Origin: CBDDEH01 sp965226865
GTDB lineage: Bacteria > Chloroflexota > Dehalococcoidia > Lucifugimonadales > JAGWBF01
Direction of reading: 5' to 3'
DNA: 64,000 nt
NCBI GenBank assembly: GCA_965226865.1
Contig: CBDDEH010000004.1
Span: 1-64,000 of the forward strand
The notes under the pieces are model-generated. The model was not told the origin of the DNA and made no database searches. It saw only the letters and a program-made list of their open reading frames with translations. Positions 25,619 through 34,243 of this stretch are shown here, one piece after another; positions within the stretch are counted from its first letter, which is position 1; every line of letters begins with the position of its first letter. Made by a program: the position numbers and the translations under genes.

Positions 25619-27064
25619 CTATTCCTCGTACTCGGCCGCCGTGCCGCCCGTCTGGCCCGACGTCCGCCGGGGCAGGCAGCGACGGAGTGCTTCAGATAAC
25701 GTCTGTGCGTACACCGCCTCGACTCCGTTCGCGCCTCCGGCCTCCTCTTCCGCCGATGCGGGGACAAGGCACTGCCGGAACCCGAGTCTGGCGGCCTCGG
25801 TCAGCCGGCGTTGGAGCTGGGATACAGGCCGCAGCTCTCCGCTCAGCCCGACCTCGCCCAGGGCCGCCATCTGCCGGTCCACGGCCGTGTTACGCTGACT
25901 GGAGGCGATGGCCATGGCTACGGCCAGGTCGGTGGCCGGTTCCCGAATGGTAAGTCCCCCTGCGACGTTCACGATAATGTCCTGGTTCGACAGGCTCAGC
26001 CCGGCGCGGCGGCTCAGGACTGCGGCCAGCATGAGAAGCCGGTTGTAGTCCACGCCGTTGGCAATGCGTCTGGGGACAGCCAGCGCTGAGGGTGATGTCA
26101 ATGCCTGTACCTCCACCAGCAGTGGCCGGCTTCCCTCCAGAACGGGCACCACGACAGAGCCCACCGCCTCGGTCCGGCGTTGGGACAGGAGTACCCTGGA
26201 GGGGTCGGCTATCTCTTCCAGCCCTTTCACGCCCATTTGGAATATCCCGACTTCGTTGGTGGAGCCGAAGCGGTTCTTGGTACCCCGCAGGATACGGTAT
26301 GCGTTGAGACTATCCCCTTCAAGGTAAAGAACTACGTCGACCATGTGCTCCAGCACCCGGGGTCCGGCTATGGAGCCGTCCTTGGTCACGTGTCCTGACA
26401 TCAGCACGGGAACGGCCCTGGCCTTGGCCCAGTGCATGAGCCTCAGGGCGCATTCCCGGACCTGAGCGACGCTGCCGGCCCCCGAGGGCGCCTCGGGGGC
26501 GTAAAGGGTCTGGATAGAGTCGACCACCACCAGACCAGGCCGAAACTGCTCTAGCTGACGGACGATTTCGTTGATGTCCGTCTCTACCAGAAGGTGAATG
26601 CCCTGTCCCGAAACCCCTAGCCGCTGGGAACGTAGCTTGATCTGCTGGGCAGACTCCTCTCCAGTCACGTAGAGGACCGCCTTGCCACCGGCTGCCACCA
26701 CCTGGATTGTCTGAAGCAAGAGAGTCGACTTCCCGATGCCAGGCTCCCCTGCTATGAGCACCAGGGAGCCTGGGACCACTCCGCCTCCCAGTACGCGGTT
26801 CAGCTCGGAGAAACCCAGTGGTATGCGTTCCTCGCCGTTGTGGGGGACCTGGGAAAGCTCCTGTACCGCGGGGGCCGGCAGGTCGAGCCAGCGCTGAGTG
26901 TGGGGCTGGGCTCTGTGAGAGACCTCTACGAGGGGAGAATGGGCGCGGCACGAAGGGCAGAAGCCCATCCACTTGGGGCTCTCCTGGCCGCACTCCTGGC
27001 ATACGAAAATCGCTCTTGCTTTGTCTCTGGGCATCCGGCGCCGCCTCGGCGGGGACAGGCCCAC
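25619..27064 (-). CDS. radA: DNA repair protein RadA/Sms
   Basis: 481 residues. The N-terminal zinc finger FVCQECGQESPKWMGFCPSC, Walker A GEPGIGKST near 106, the RadA motif KNRFGSTNEVG near 264 and the C-terminal Lon-like domain (GGLTIREPATDLAVAMAIAS) give the complete RadA architecture. RadA drives branch migration in recombinational repair. The GTG at 27064 is used; ATG 27034 (MPRDKA) is an alternative close to the zinc finger. Convention clpC-radA order is kept as in many Gram-positive genomes, with a hairpin between the two. Confidence 0.95.
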   Translation of the reverse strand: MGLSPPRRRRMPRDKARAIFVCQECGQESPKWMGFCPSCRAHSPLVEVSHRAQPHTQRWLDLPAPAVQELSQVPHNGEERIPLGFSELNRVLGGGVVPGSLVLIAGEPGIGKSTLLLQTIQVVAAGGKAVLYVTGEESAQQIKLRSQRLGVSGQGIHLLVETDINEIVRQLEQFRPGLVVVDSIQTLYAPEAPSGAGSVAQVRECALRLMHWAKARAVPVLMSGHVTKDGSIAGPRVLEHMVDVVLYLEGDSLNAYRILRGTKNRFGSTNEVGIFQMGVKGLEEIADPSRVLLSQRRTEAVGSVVVPVLEGSRPLLVEVQALTSPSALAVPRRIANGVDYNRLLMLAAVLSRRAGLSLSNQDIIVNVAGGLTIREPATDLAVAMAIASSQRNTAVDRQMAALGEVGLSGELRPVSQLQRRLTEAARLGFRQCLVPASAEEEAGGANGVEAVYAQTLSEALRRCLPRRTSGQTGGTAAEYEE

Positions 27065-27094
27065 GTCCCCTGAACGACTGGCTGACTGTAGCAG

Positions 27095-27124
27095 AAGGAG
27101 GCTCCGATGGCCCGGAGCCTCCTT
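27095..27124 (-). terminator. hairpin between clpC and radA
   Basis: Perfect 12-bp stem, AAGGAGGCTCCG (27095-27106) with its complement at 27113-27124, loop ATGGCC. On the minus strand it lies 26 bases after the clpC stop. No long T tract follows, so it may attenuate rather than fully stop transcription into radA. Confidence 0.6.
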
Positions 27125-27149
27125 CCAGCACGTATCCTTCGATCCACCT

Positions 27150-29624
27150 CTATGCCAAAGGCAAGGCTGCTATCTCTTTTGTGCGGATGACCGCCTCCCC
27201 GTCCTGTATGTCCAGCACCGCCGTATCCCCGCTATTCAACCGGCCACCAAGTAGCTCCTCTGAGAGCTTGTCCTCAACGACGTTCTGGATTAGCCTCCTG
27301 AGGGGCCGGGCCCCGAAGTTGGGATCGTAACCCTTTTCCGACAGGTACTCTTTGGCGGCGTCGGTAACCTCAAGCTGGATGTTCTTCTCCGCCAGCTCCT
27401 TCCTTACCTGGTCCATCATCAGGTCCACGATCAACAGTATATCCTCTTGGGAAAGGGCGTGGAACACCATCGTCGAGTCTATCCGGTTAAGGAACTCTGG
27501 CCGGAAGAACTTCTTGACCTCGTTCAGTACCTTATCCTTCATCTGGTTGTAAGCGTGGCTCTCCGACTGCGCGTCGTCGGTCTTGATAGAGAAGCCCAGG
27601 ACCGTCTCCCGCTTGATCAGGTCAGAGCCCAGGTTGCTGGTCATGACCACGATGCAGTTGCGGAAGTCTACTCTTCGGCCTTTGGCGTCACTGAGGTGGC
27701 CGTCGTCGAAGATCTGGAGGAGGATGTTAAAAACCTCTGGATGTGCCTTTTCGATCTCGTCCAGGAGGATCGTGCAGTAGCCCTTGCGCCGCACCGTCTC
27801 GGTGAGCTGGCCTCCCTCCTCGTATCCGATGTAACCCGGGGGCGCTCCAATCAGCCTGGCTACGGTGTGTCTCTCCTGGAACTCGGACATATCGAGCCGG
27901 ATCAAGTTGTCCTCGCTGCCAAACATGAACTCGGCGAGGGCCCGCACCAGCTCTGTCTTGCCCACACCCGTGGGGCCCAGGAACAGGAAGGCGCCAATGG
28001 GGCGCCTGGGATCTTTGAGGCCGGTCCGGGCACGACGCACCGCCTTGGATATGCCCACTATCGCATCATCCTGGCCCACGATGCGCTTGTGTATCTCCTG
28101 CTCCATGTGCAGAAGCCGCTCCGTCTCTTCCATGGCCAACCGGGTCACCGGTATACCGGTCCACATGCTGACAACTTCAGCTATGTCCTCGCTGGTGACC
28201 ACAACCTGTTCCTGGCCCTGTTCGTGGTGCCACTCCTTTTCCAGATTTTCCATATTCTCGATGAGCCTGAGCTCCCGCTCCCTGAGCTCGGCGGCATACT
28301 CGTACCCCTGGGACGCGATGGCTTCTTCCTTCTCCTTCCGCACGTTCTCCAGCACCTTCATCACCTCTTTGACCGAGAGGGGTGTGGTGCTGTTGCGGAG
28401 CCGCACCCGGGAGGCTGCCTCGTCCATGAGATCGATGGCCTTATCGGGGAGAAACCGGTCCGAGATGAAGCGCGCCGATAGGGTCGCCGCCGCCTTGACC
28501 GCATCGTCAGAGATGCCCAGCTTGTGGTGCTCCTCGTACCGGCTCTTGATCCCCAAAAGTATCTGGGTGGTCTCTTCTGTAGTGGGCTCGGCCACCTGGA
28601 CGGGCTGGAAGCGGCGCTCCAGGGCCGGGTCTCGCTCCACGTGCTTACGGTAATCGTCAAGGGTGGTGGCGCCGATACATTGAAGCTCACCCCGCGCCAG
28701 GGAGGGCTTGAGGATATTGGCGGCGTCAACCGCGCCTTCGGCTGCCCCGGCACCCACGATGGTGTGCATCTCGTCTATGAAGAGGACACAGTTGCCTGAG
28801 CTCTTGATCTCCTCGATTACCTTCTTCAGCCGCTCCTCGAACTCGCCTCGGTATTTGGTGCCGGCGACCAGGGCGCCCATATCCAGGGTGACGAGCCGCT
28901 TACCTTGCAGGGTCTCGGGGATGTCCCCCGACGCGATCCGCTGAGCCAGGGCCTCCACTATGGCCGTCTTGCCCACTCCCGGCTCGCCCATTAGCACCGG
29001 GTTGTTCTTTGTGCGACGGCTTAGGATCTGTATGACCCGCTGGATCTCCTGGCTGCGCCCGATGACGGGGTCCAGTTTGTTGGCTCTGGCTGCGGCCGTC
29101 AGGTCGATGCCCAGTTGGTCCAGAGTCGGGGTGCGCGTGGCTCGGGCCCCCTGGCCCGTGGCAGTAGGAGAAGTCTGGCTAAGCAGCCGATGGGTCTCGG
29201 CGCGCACCTTGTCCAAGGTAACTCCCAGGCTTTCCAGTACCCCGGCCGCCACACCTTCTCCTTCCCGCAAGAGCCCAATGAGCAGATGTTCGGTGCCAAT
29301 ATAGGTGTGGTTCATGCGGCGGGCCTCATCCACCGCCAGCTCCACCACCTTCTTGGCCCTGGGCGTGAGGCCGATCTCTCCCTGAGAGGGTCTCTCGCCC
29401 CGGCCGATGATAAACTCAACGGCGGAGCGCACCTTATTCAGGTCTACGCCCAGATTGGCGAGCACACGGGCTGCTACTCCCTCGGTCTCTCTTACGAGAC
29501 CCAGAAGGATATGCTCCGTCCCGATGTAGTTGTGGTTAAATCGTTGGGCCTCTTCCTGGGCAAGGGATAGCACCCTCCTCGCCCGCTCCGAGAACTTTTC
29601 GAATCTGCTGCCCATCTCTAGCAC
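27150..29624 (-). CDS. clpC: ATP-dependent Clp protease ATP-binding subunit ClpC
   Basis: 824 residues with two N-terminal Clp_N repeats (YIGTEHILLGLVRETEGVAA and YIGTEHLLIGLLREGEGVAA), AAA1 Walker A GEPGVGKT near 211, a UvrB/UvrC-type middle region around 430-470, and AAA2 Walker A GPTGVGKT near 549. C-terminal GYDPNFGARPLRRLIQNVVE is also typical. ClpC unfolds proteins for ClpP. An Ile/Leu-Gly-Phe loop in the AAA2 region is present as VLGFSIK. Codon 1 could also be the internal MGSRFEKF. No ctsR or mcsAB lies in the operon; regulation is probably from the promoter at 29806-29835. Confidence 0.95.
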   Translation of the reverse strand: MLEMGSRFEKFSERARRVLSLAQEEAQRFNHNYIGTEHILLGLVRETEGVAARVLANLGVDLNKVRSAVEFIIGRGERPSQGEIGLTPRAKKVVELAVDEARRMNHTYIGTEHLLIGLLREGEGVAAGVLESLGVTLDKVRAETHRLLSQTSPTATGQGARATRTPTLDQLGIDLTAAARANKLDPVIGRSQEIQRVIQILSRRTKNNPVLMGEPGVGKTAIVEALAQRIASGDIPETLQGKRLVTLDMGALVAGTKYRGEFEERLKKVIEEIKSSGNCVLFIDEMHTIVGAGAAEGAVDAANILKPSLARGELQCIGATTLDDYRKHVERDPALERRFQPVQVAEPTTEETTQILLGIKSRYEEHHKLGISDDAVKAAATLSARFISDRFLPDKAIDLMDEAASRVRLRNSTTPLSVKEVMKVLENVRKEKEEAIASQGYEYAAELRERELRLIENMENLEKEWHHEQGQEQVVVTSEDIAEVVSMWTGIPVTRLAMEETERLLHMEQEIHKRIVGQDDAIVGISKAVRRARTGLKDPRRPIGAFLFLGPTGVGKTELVRALAEFMFGSEDNLIRLDMSEFQERHTVARLIGAPPGYIGYEEGGQLTETVRRKGYCTILLDEIEKAHPEVFNILLQIFDDGHLSDAKGRRVDFRNCIVVMTSNLGSDLIKRETVLGFSIKTDDAQSESHAYNQMKDKVLNEVKKFFRPEFLNRIDSTMVFHALSQEDILLIVDLMMDQVRKELAEKNIQLEVTDAAKEYLSEKGYDPNFGARPLRRLIQNVVEDKLSEELLGGRLNSGDTAVLDIQDGEAVIRTKEIAALPLA

Positions 29625-30087
29625 CCCCTTGCTCAGTCGAGGTCAGTGGGGCCTTGAAATCTGCCCGTCCCCCCGACCCTTCACTGCCTTCACCCGGATG
29701 GAGAAGCCTCGGGACGCTGGCTTAGCCGACCACAGTCCCCAGGCTCTGATCAACCCACGCCTGGCCGCACTGACTCTCCGGGAGTTCTCTCTGGGGAACC
29801 ATTAAATTATAGGCCGAGACTTTAAACAAAGTAAAGGTACTTTTGGGCTATCTGTAGCGCTTTTCCACGTACCGGTGTGTGAATATTTTAACAAACTAGT
29901 CTCAGCTATCACTGTAGCACACTTGAGGTGGAAAGAAAAGGCTGTAGCGTGCTGGCGGGAGCCCCCGGGCCTTACGCCCCAGTCCGGTAGTATGGTAGGA
30001 TATACCACGCCTTTGGGCACTGGCCATATCTGTGGACGGAGGTGCCTAGCGGGCGCCGCCGAGAACCGCCCAGAAGGGGGAACGCCG
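29625..30087. other. divergent regulatory region between clpC and ggt
   Basis: 463 bases without a gene. The middle (29800-29935) is unusually AT-rich for this window and contains the clpC promoter, a small palindrome ACTTT-AAAC-AAAGT near 29822 and a near-palindrome CACGTACCGGTGTG near 29867. No CtsR or CIRCE operator match is seen. Confidence 0.5.
29806..29835 (-). promoter_or_regulatory. clpC promoter
   Basis: On the minus strand TTTACT (29830-29835), an 18-base spacer and a perfect TATAAT (29806-29811). The mRNA would start near 29799 and carry a leader of about 175 bases before clpC. Confidence 0.55.
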
Positions 30088-31683
30088 ATGTTCTTCGACT
30101 CCCGTCGCTCCACCGTTCACGCTCGTCGCGGCATGGTGGCCACGAGCCAGCCGCTGGCCGCCGTAGCTGGGCTGCGTATGCTCATGGAAGGTGGCAACGC
30201 GGTGGATGGCGCGGTGGCCGCGGCGGCCGCGCTGAACGTGGTGGAGCCCGTTTACACGGGCGTCGGTGGAGACCTTTTCGCCCTGGTATGGATGAATGGG
30301 GAGAAGCGGGTGAGGGCGCTGAACGCCAGCGGGCGGGCAGCCTCGGCCGCCTCGCTGGACCGTTTGCGGAAGCTGGGACTGACCGAGATGCCCCTCTTCA
30401 GCCCCTACGCTATCACGGTACCCGGGGCCGTGGACGGCTGGGAAACGCTGCTTCGTGAGCACGGTTCTATGCCCCTGTCCCAGGTCCTCCGGCCTGCCAT
30501 CGAGTATGCGGAGGAGGGTGCCCCCGTTTCCGATATCATCTCTTACCTCTGGCAGCGGGCCACGCCGCTCCTCTCCAGGTTCCCCTCGGGCGCCGAGCTC
30601 ATGCTGGAGGGACGGGCACCACGGCACGGCGAGGTGGTGCGTCTCCCAGAGCTGGCCGGGACCCTGCGGACCATCGCCGAGGGTGGAGCGGAGGCCTTCT
30701 ACAGGGGGAAGCTGGCCCAGAAGATCGCCGGGTACGTGCAAGAGCGAGGCGGCTGGCTCACGGCCCAGGACCTGGCCGCCCACACCTCCACGTGGGACGA
30801 GCCCATCTCCACCGACTACCGGGGAGTAACCTGTTGGGAGTGCCCTCCAAACAGCCACGGCCTCGCCGCCCTCCTGGCGTTGAACATCGCCGAGGGCTTC
30901 GATATCAAGGCGATGGGGTTCCAGACACCCGATACCTACCATCACCTCATTGAGGCCATGAGGCTGTCCTTTGCCGACGCCCTCCGCTACGTCGCCGACC
31001 CCCGCAAAGCCCAGGTCCCCACCGAGGAGCTGCTTAGCAAGGGCTACGCCGCAACGCGTCGCTCCCAGGTCAGGAGAGACCGTGCTCTCTCCCAGGTCCT
31101 CTCCGGCGACGTGAAGGTCGGGGGCGACACAATCTACGTGACCTGCGTCGACGGGCAGGGAAACGCCTGCTCACTGATCAGCAGCCTCTACGAGATATTC
31201 GGCTCGGGGCTGGTCGTGCCCGGTACAGGCATAGCGCTTCATAACCGGGGGGCCATGTTTTCCCTTGACCCGGACCATCCCAACGCCCTGGAGCCGGGCA
31301 AGCGGCCCTACCATACCATCATTCCGGCTATGGCTACGCGGGGAGGCGAGCTGTGGCTCACCTACGGCATGATGGGGGTGTTCCAGCAGCCCCAGGGCCA
31401 CCTGCAGCTCCTGGTGAACATGATCGACCTCGGCCTGGACCCCCAGGCCGCCCTCAACGCCCTGCGGTTCAGCGTGCAGCTTGGCGGCGAAATCCTGCTG
31501 GAGGAGGGCCTTCCCCAGAGCACCGTCCAGGAGCTCAAAGACAGGGGCCACGACGTGTACGTCCTCAGCGGCTACGACCGGTACGTCATGGGTGGGGGCC
31601 AGATTATAGAGCGGGACCCGGAGACGGGGTCCTTGCGGGGCGGCTCGGAGCCCCGCAAGGACGGCTGCGCCATCGGCTGGTAG
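30088..31683 (+). CDS. ggt: gamma-glutamyltransferase family protein
   Basis: 531 residues from ATG 30088, after AGAAGGGGGAACG; longer in-frame starts extend into non-coding sequence. GMVATSQPLAAVAGLRML, DGAVAAAAALNVVEPVYTGV and GVGGDLFALVW match the large-subunit part, and GGDTIYVTCVDGQGNACSL holds the Thr that would be exposed by autocleavage and act as nucleophile. The YHTIIPAMA and GMMGVFQQPQGHLQLLVNMI regions complete the family. No signal peptide is visible, so the enzyme appears cytoplasmic, as in the bacterial GGT-like/ acylase branch. Substrate unknown. Confidence 0.9.
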   Translation: MFFDSRRSTVHARRGMVATSQPLAAVAGLRMLMEGGNAVDGAVAAAAALNVVEPVYTGVGGDLFALVWMNGEKRVRALNASGRAASAASLDRLRKLGLTEMPLFSPYAITVPGAVDGWETLLREHGSMPLSQVLRPAIEYAEEGAPVSDIISYLWQRATPLLSRFPSGAELMLEGRAPRHGEVVRLPELAGTLRTIAEGGAEAFYRGKLAQKIAGYVQERGGWLTAQDLAAHTSTWDEPISTDYRGVTCWECPPNSHGLAALLALNIAEGFDIKAMGFQTPDTYHHLIEAMRLSFADALRYVADPRKAQVPTEELLSKGYAATRRSQVRRDRALSQVLSGDVKVGGDTIYVTCVDGQGNACSLISSLYEIFGSGLVVPGTGIALHNRGAMFSLDPDHPNALEPGKRPYHTIIPAMATRGGELWLTYGMMGVFQQPQGHLQLLVNMIDLGLDPQAALNALRFSVQLGGEILLEEGLPQSTVQELKDRGHDVYVLSGYDRYVMGGGQIIERDPETGSLRGGSEPRKDGCAIGW

Positions 31684-31759
31684 GCCCCCACCGAGCCCGA
31701 CGGTGGCTTGACCGTTCTCCAGCCATGCCCTAGCATAAAACCTACTTCCCTTTCATTCC

Positions 31760-32893
31760 ATGGGTGGTGAGATGGCCGCGACGGTCCAGGGATCAGAACT
31801 GACGAAGGTGTACCAGCTGGGCAACGAGCTGGTTTACGCCCTGAACAGGGCTTCCCTGGACGTTTACCCGGGGGAGCTGTTGGCTGTAGTCGGCCGGGCC
31901 GGATCGGGCAAGTCCACCCTGCTGCACGTGCTCGGCTGTCTCCAAAGGCCCGATGCCGGAAGCGTGCGGGTCGAGGGGCAAGATGTGACGGAGCTGGCGG
32001 AGGAGGAGCTGGCGGAGGTCCGGACTCGCAAGGTGGGATTCGTGTTTCAGGCATACAACCTGCTTCCCAACGAGACGATGCTCGGTAACGTGCTGGTCTC
32101 CCTGAGGCATGAGGACCCGGACTCCTATGATCGCCGCGAGAAGGCCGTGATCTTCGCCGACGAGCCTACCAGAGCGCTGGACAGCACCTCCCGAGAGGAG
32201 GTAATGGGTCTGCTCCAGAGGCTCAACTCCGAGGGACGGACTATTGTAGTCTCCACCGACGACTCGGGGGTGGCCGGTTACTGCCAGAGGATGGTGCGGA
32301 TCTACGGCGGGAGGACCACGGAGGCGGAGGCGGTCGGCAAAAGGCAGGTTATCTCGCCTTCCCGGGTGCCCGGACGGGCGTCCTCCTTCTCAACCAGAGA
32401 GGTGACGGTCTGTCCCAGGTGTAACTACGGCAACTTCAAGGACGACGAGCTATGCCAGCGATGCGAGTCTCCCCTTCATCTTACAAAAGAGGAGGAGGAG
32501 TCCATCGAGGGGCGCCTGAGTGGCAGGGGAAGCCGATACCTGGGGGCGGAAAGCGCGTCGGATGAGGGTGAGGTACCCGGTCAGGGGCAGACGGACGAGC
32601 TCAAGGAGGTCCCCATGCTGGCGGGGCTGGGTACTAAGAGCCTGGCCAGGATAGTGGCCGCCCTCGAGCCCAGATCCTTTCAACCGGGGTCTACCATAGT
32701 GAAGCAGGGAGAGCCCGGCGACTCTTTCTACATCGTTAGAAGCGGCAGCGTGCAGGTCATGTTGGAGAGGGAGGGCACCCCGGCAATCACGGTGGCCGAG
32801 CTGGGGCCCAGGGAAGGCTTCGGGGAGATGGCCCTTCTTACCGACCAGCCTCGGTCGGCCTCCGTGGTGGCCGTCACCGACGTCGAGACCTAG
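31760..32893 (+). CDS. ABC-like ATPase / zinc ribbon / cNMP-binding protein, TAG-truncated
   Basis: 377 residues before a TAG at 32891. Residues ~5-160 derive from a LolD/MacB-type ABC ATPase: Walker A GRAGSGKST, Q-loop VGFVFQAYNLLP and Walker B AVIFADEPTRALDS. Only about 20 residues separate Q-loop and Walker B, so the helical segment and the LSGGQ signature are missing. A zinc ribbon follows (VCPRCNYGNF, LCQRCESPL), then a cyclic-nucleotide-binding domain with GDSFYIVRSGSVQVM and FGEMALLTDQPRSASVVA, which retains the phosphate-binding Arg. The same frame continues past the TAG for 39 codons with the expected cNBD end. ATG 31772 is an alternative start. Role is probably regulatory rather than transport. 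Confidence 0.75.
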   Translation: MGGEMAATVQGSELTKVYQLGNELVYALNRASLDVYPGELLAVVGRAGSGKSTLLHVLGCLQRPDAGSVRVEGQDVTELAEEELAEVRTRKVGFVFQAYNLLPNETMLGNVLVSLRHEDPDSYDRREKAVIFADEPTRALDSTSREEVMGLLQRLNSEGRTIVVSTDDSGVAGYCQRMVRIYGGRTTEAEAVGKRQVISPSRVPGRASSFSTREVTVCPRCNYGNFKDDELCQRCESPLHLTKEEEESIEGRLSGRGSRYLGAESASDEGEVPGQGQTDELKEVPMLAGLGTKSLARIVAALEPRSFQPGSTIVKQGEPGDSFYIVRSGSVQVMLEREGTPAITVAELGPREGFGEMALLTDQPRSASVVAVTDVET

Positions 32894-33010
32894 TGTCTTT
32901 CTAAGGTGGCCTTCCAGGAGCTTGTCTCGCAGAACCTGTCCCTGGCCCTGTACTTTAACCGGATTCTGAGCCAGCGGCTGAGTGCCCTCCAGGAGAGAAT
33001 CCTGCCCTAG
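32894..33010 (+). pseudogene. detached C-terminal end of the cNMP-binding domain
   Basis: Directly in frame after the TAG at 32891-32893 the sequence reads CLSKVAFQELVSQNLSLAL, then YFNRILSQRLSALQERILP and a TAG at 33008. This is the usual final helix of a cNMP-binding domain, so the upstream TAG is a nonsense codon inside the original gene, a sequencing error, or a read-through site. Confidence 0.75.
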
Positions 33011-33016
33011 CCACTG

Positions 33017-34243
33017 TCAGCCGGCGGTTGCTCCTGCGGAGGGGCTCAATCTCAGGCTGCGGCCATCTTCTCCAGACCTGTCAGGTTGGTGATGGTGATC
33101 TTGCGGTGAGATGTGGTCAATAGGCCCATCCTCCTGTAGGTGGTCCTGCGTGACGCCCAGGAGCTCCTGGCCCAGGGTGTCGGAGACGGAGGACTTGCTG
33201 CCGTCCCTAGCGTACTCAAAGACCAGGGTCCTCCCCTCCGACGGGGCTTTGGCCTTGAACGTGATGGTGGCGAAGGTGAAGGGTGCCTGGTCCTGGGCCA
33301 GCCGCTCGGTGGTGAAGGCGGCGAACTGGACCGTGCCCGCTCCGTTGTCCACTAGGGGCTCCACGGAGAAGGAGAGTGTGCTGCTGTCGTGGGCCACGCT
33401 CACCACCTCGACCACTGTAGGGTCGAACCTCATGAAGAGCTGAGCACCCACCAACAGGTTGCCTATCCCGTTGGGGTCCAGCAAGACCTTGAAGTCCATG
33501 TTCTCCCCCAAAGAGATGGCCACGGGCCCGGCCATGGAGCCGGCCGGCACTATTAGCATATGCACCCCCCGAGGCCGGAGGCGAAAGAGTGGGGGGGTAG
33601 CTGTGGGCTGGGGTATCGGGGCCAGGGTCGGAGTAGGGGTAGGGGTCGGCGTCAGCGTTGGAGTATCCGTAGGCGTTAGGGCTACTGGAGTGTTCGTGGG
33701 CGTCGGACTGGGCTGAGGGGTCGCAGTGGGCAAGACCTCCGTGGGAGTAGCTGTGGGGGCCTCCTCTGTTGCCAGGGTGGGCGGTGGGGGTGTTGGCGTC
33801 GCCGTGGCTACAGGCTCTGGGGTGGCAACGGGCAGGACCGAAGGGGTGGGTGTAGGTCCCGCTGGTGGGGTGGCCACCGGCGTACCGGGGGTGGGGGTCG
33901 GTGCCGGCGTAGGACCGCTTTTAGCCGAGGCGGGTGTTGGACCGGGGCCGAAGGTGGGCGCAGCAATAGGAGTCTCCCCCGGTAAGGCGGTCGCGGTCGC
34001 GACGGGAGTAGGGGTACGGGCATCGGTGGTGGGGGTCGGTGCCCGCGTAGGACCGCCTCTAGCCGAAGCGGGTGTTGGACCGGGGCCGAAGGTGGGCGCA
34101 GTAATAGGAGTCTCTCCTGGCACCGGCGCGGGAGTCGGGGTCGCTCCTGTGCAGTAGAGGGACCCGGCCGCCATTAGCGTGGCCATCGCAATTAGCAGGA
34201 GGTGCCTTCGTCCAAGGAGGAATGCCAGCGCCGCCCGCCTCAT
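33017..34243 (-). CDS. TPT-repeat exported protein with cohesin-like domain
   Basis: 408 residues. A hydrophobic signal region (about 14-31) ends at LYCTGATPTP; the Cys may be acylated although the lipobox is poor. A long Thr/Pro linker (~35-225) contains a 46-residue tandem duplication (PGETPI...FGPGPTPASA). Residues ~230-370 form a cohesin-like beta domain: AGPVAISLGENMDFKVLL, LFMRFDPTVVEVVSVA, GTVQFAAFT and FTFATITFKAKA. Cohesins bind dockerins or act as general surface adhesion modules. The last ~40 residues are His/Asp/Gln-rich and unlike the domain; another frame gives KITITNLTGLEKMAAA, so a late frameshift is possible. Its ATG overlaps the cyclase stop (ATGA). Confidence 0.75.
   Translation of the reverse strand: MRRAALAFLLGRRHLLLIAMATLMAAGSLYCTGATPTPAPVPGETPITAPTFGPGPTPASARGGPTRAPTPTTDARTPTPVATATALPGETPIAAPTFGPGPTPASAKSGPTPAPTPTPGTPVATPPAGPTPTPSVLPVATPEPVATATPTPPPPTLATEEAPTATPTEVLPTATPQPSPTPTNTPVALTPTDTPTLTPTPTPTPTLAPIPQPTATPPLFRLRPRGVHMLIVPAGSMAGPVAISLGENMDFKVLLDPNGIGNLLVGAQLFMRFDPTVVEVVSVAHDSSTLSFSVEPLVDNGAGTVQFAAFTTERLAQDQAPFTFATITFKAKAPSEGRTLVFEYARDGSKSSVSDTLGQELLGVTQDHLQEDGPIDHISPQDHHHQPDRSGEDGRSLRLSPSAGATAG
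33893..34118 (-). repeat. 138-bp direct repeat in the lipoprotein linker
   Basis: Two copies offset by 138 bases (for example GTAGGACCGC at 33909 and 34047) with about 90 percent identity over ~80 bases. The period equals 46 codons, so it lengthens the Thr/Pro linker without shifting frame. Confidence 0.75.

Noticed and set aside
29875..30087. N-terminal extension of gamma-glutamyltransferase by 71 residues
   Set aside because: It covers the AT-rich divergent promoter region and lacks coding character; the family begins at the ATG at 30088.
33700..34157. Plus-strand Gly/Val-rich frame opposite the second TPT lipoprotein
   Set aside because: Same artefact of the Thr/Pro linker on the other strand.
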